From CAYHIN01 sp964356705 (lineage in GTDB: Bacteria > Patescibacteriota > Microgenomatia > CAZETR01 > Amesbacteraceae): DNA of 12,726 nucleotides. The stretch covers positions 1 through 12,726 of the forward strand of contig CAYHIN010000023.1 in NCBI GenBank assembly GCA_964356705.1, written 5' to 3'. Positions 11,585 to 12,726 of this stretch are shown in pieces (the stretch's first letter is position 1; the number at the start of each line of letters is the position of its first letter). The translations under genes and the position numbers were made by a program. Below the pieces are notes generated by a model. It did not search any database, was not told where the DNA came from, and saw only the letters and a list, made by a program, of their open reading frames with translations.

Positions 11585-12202
11585 GTGGCTGATGATAGGA
11601 AAATAATTAAGACGGTGTCGTGTCTAGGGTTTGCGGATGCGCCACATGACGACCCACTGTTTCAAGAAGCGTATAAAGTAGGTGAGGCGCTGGCGAAAGC
11701 TGGATTTATTGTCGCAAATGGGGGCGGGCCAGGAGTAATGCGGGCTACTACTCAGGGTGCTCAATCGGCAGGAGGACACGTAGTGGGAGTGACTTTTTAT
11801 CCTAAGGATGTGGCCAATTTTGAAGGTCGAGATAAGAATAATTTATTTGATGAAGAGATCAAGACGGAGAATTATCTGGAAAGAACTCTAAAACTGTTGG
11901 AAGTGGGACAGGCGTATGTGATATTTAAGGGCGGAACGGGGACGATATCGGAATTTGGAATGGCGTGGGGACTGGCCCGCTTGTACTATGGACATCACAA
12001 ACCGCTGGTTCTATATGGCAAGTTTTGGGAAAATATCATGGCTGCGTTTATGGCTAATATGCGGATGAGACCGGAAGAGTTTCAGGTATACCGGGTGGCG
12101 ACTACTCCTGAAGAGGTGGTGAAGTCACTGGAAGTATTTGAGTATATGTTGGCACACGATGGCAAGACATTTAGTCCAGCTGAACAAGCGTTTCAAATAT
12201 GA
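11585..12202 (+). CDS. LOG-family (TIGR00730-like) nucleotide-binding protein
   Basis: This 205-residue protein has a Rossmann-like fold: VSCLGFADAP, then AGFIVANGGGPGVMRATTQG, and FKGGTGTISEFGMAW, which corresponds to the family signature PGGxGTxxE with Lys in place of Pro. Members were long annotated as lysine decarboxylases; characterised ones (LOG) hydrolyse cytokinin or nucleoside 5'-monophosphates to release ribose 5-phosphate. That activity would fit this location between rpe and transketolase, since ribose 5-phosphate would feed the pathway, but the substrate is inference. GTG 11585 is used, nine bases after the rpe stop, and the family N-terminus aligns there; TAATAT (11573-11578) lies six bases upstream but without a -35. 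The stop overlaps the transketolase start as ATGA. Confidence 0.82.
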   Translation: MADDRKIIKTVSCLGFADAPHDDPLFQEAYKVGEALAKAGFIVANGGGPGVMRATTQGAQSAGGHVVGVTFYPKDVANFEGRDKNNLFDEEIKTENYLERTLKLLEVGQAYVIFKGGTGTISEFGMAWGLARLYYGHHKPLVLYGKFWENIMAAFMANMRMRPEEFQVYRVATTPEEVVKSLEVFEYMLAHDGKTFSPAEQAFQI

Positions 12203-12726
12203 GCCTGACTGATGGCCAAATAAAACAATTAGAACTCAAGGCCAATGAGATCCGGCAGGATATCATCAAGATCTTGCTCGAAGCAAAATCGGGCCACTCG
12301 GCAGGACCTCTGGGAATGGCAGATGTATTTACGGCGTTGTACTTCAGCGGCGCTTTGAATCTAGATCCAAAAGATCCGTGGAAAGAAGATCGGGATCGAG
12401 TAATTTTGTCCAATGGACATATTTGCCCGGTGTGGTATCCCACACTTGCCCACGCTGGCTATTTTCCTAGGGAAGAACTTATGACTTTGCGAAAAATTAA
12501 TGGTCGACTACAGGGACATCCGCATTACAGAGAACTGCCGGGTGTGGAAAATACCGGGGGGCCACTGGGACAAGGGCTGTCGCAAGCGATTGGGCATGCC
12601 CTCTCGGCTCGGATGGATAAAAAAACTTGGCGGACTTATGCACTACTCTCTGATGGGGAACTGCAAGAGGGGCAAAACTGGGAAGCCATCATGTTTGCAG
12701 CCCATCATAAAGTAGATAACCTGATT
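12199..12726 (+). CDS. tkt: Transketolase N-terminal part (runs off the window)
   Basis: Transketolase moves two-carbon units between sugar phosphates, using thiamine diphosphate, in the non-oxidative pentose phosphate pathway. The 176 visible codons contain the N-terminal thiamine diphosphate domain: KSGHSAGPLGMAD (residues 30-42), VILSNGH, GGPLGQGLSQAIG and SDGELQEGQNWEA, whose Asp-Gly...Asn spacing binds the metal and cofactor. The compact start and the motif versions resemble the two-subunit (split) transketolases, in which this half is about 270-280 residues; the missing 3' end would be needed to confirm. The ATG is 12199, overlapping the previous stop by four bases, so translation is coupled to the LOG-family gene. 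Confidence 0.92.
   Translation, partial: MSLTDGQIKQLELKANEIRQDIIKILLEAKSGHSAGPLGMADVFTALYFSGALNLDPKDPWKEDRDRVILSNGHICPVWYPTLAHAGYFPREELMTLRKINGRLQGHPHYRELPGVENTGGPLGQGLSQAIGHALSARMDKKTWRTYALLSDGELQEGQNWEAIMFAAHHKVDNLI

Overview
The window looks like a piece of the genome of a Candidate Phyla Radiation (Patescibacteria) bacterium, most likely a Microgenomates-type lineage. This is inferred from gene content and style, not from a search. Signs are very tight packing with overlapping genes, many GTG starts, an archaeal-type short triosephosphate isomerase, a transketolase that starts like the separate N-terminal subunit, a signal peptidase fused to what looks like a CAP-domain tail typical of these bacteria, and a set of divergent, shortened sugar-phosphate enzymes. 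TGA is used as a normal stop (tpiA, antitoxin, rpiB), so the UGA=Gly code of Gracilibacteria/Absconditabacteria does not apply.

Layout: 1-628 (minus) is the N-terminal part of a secreted TasA/camelysin-like protein. 822-2076 (plus) is a three-gene unit: a small membrane coiled-coil protein, a YtxH-like protein and undecaprenyl-diphosphatase UppP. 2077-2895 holds two tiny putative membrane ORFs and a membrane-anchored protein with a possible PsbP-like fold. 2888-3448 (minus) and 3506-3940 (plus) are a divergent pair: a membrane-anchored extracytoplasmic protein with a His-x-His strand, and a blue-copper (cupredoxin) protein. 4001-4215 is a previously hidden pseudogene of a four-helix-bundle (S23/bAvd-like) protein. 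4259-4588 is a small polytopic membrane protein.

4611-7124 (plus) is a metabolic run: archaeal-type tpiA, a Phd/RelE-type toxin-antitoxin pair, rpiB and a short pgk. 7121-9880 (minus) is a two-gene secretion unit: signal peptidase I with a C-terminal extension, followed by a 530-residue secreted carbohydrate-binding-like protein. 9897-12726 (plus) resumes metabolism: gap, a ribulose-phosphate 3-epimerase homologue, a LOG-family protein and the start of transketolase. Together tpiA, gap, pgk, rpiB, rpe and tkt join lower glycolysis to the non-oxidative pentose phosphate pathway.

The points most worth a second look are: a recurring leaderless promoter layout (-10 box, six bases, start codon) at four genes; short tandem repeats embedded in coding sequence, above all a 7-base repeat in pgk that could shift the frame; replaced catalytic residues in the epimerase and isomerase; the signal peptidase-CAP fusion; the four-helix-bundle deletion pseudogene; and a strong G-over-C bias on the plus strand regardless of gene direction.
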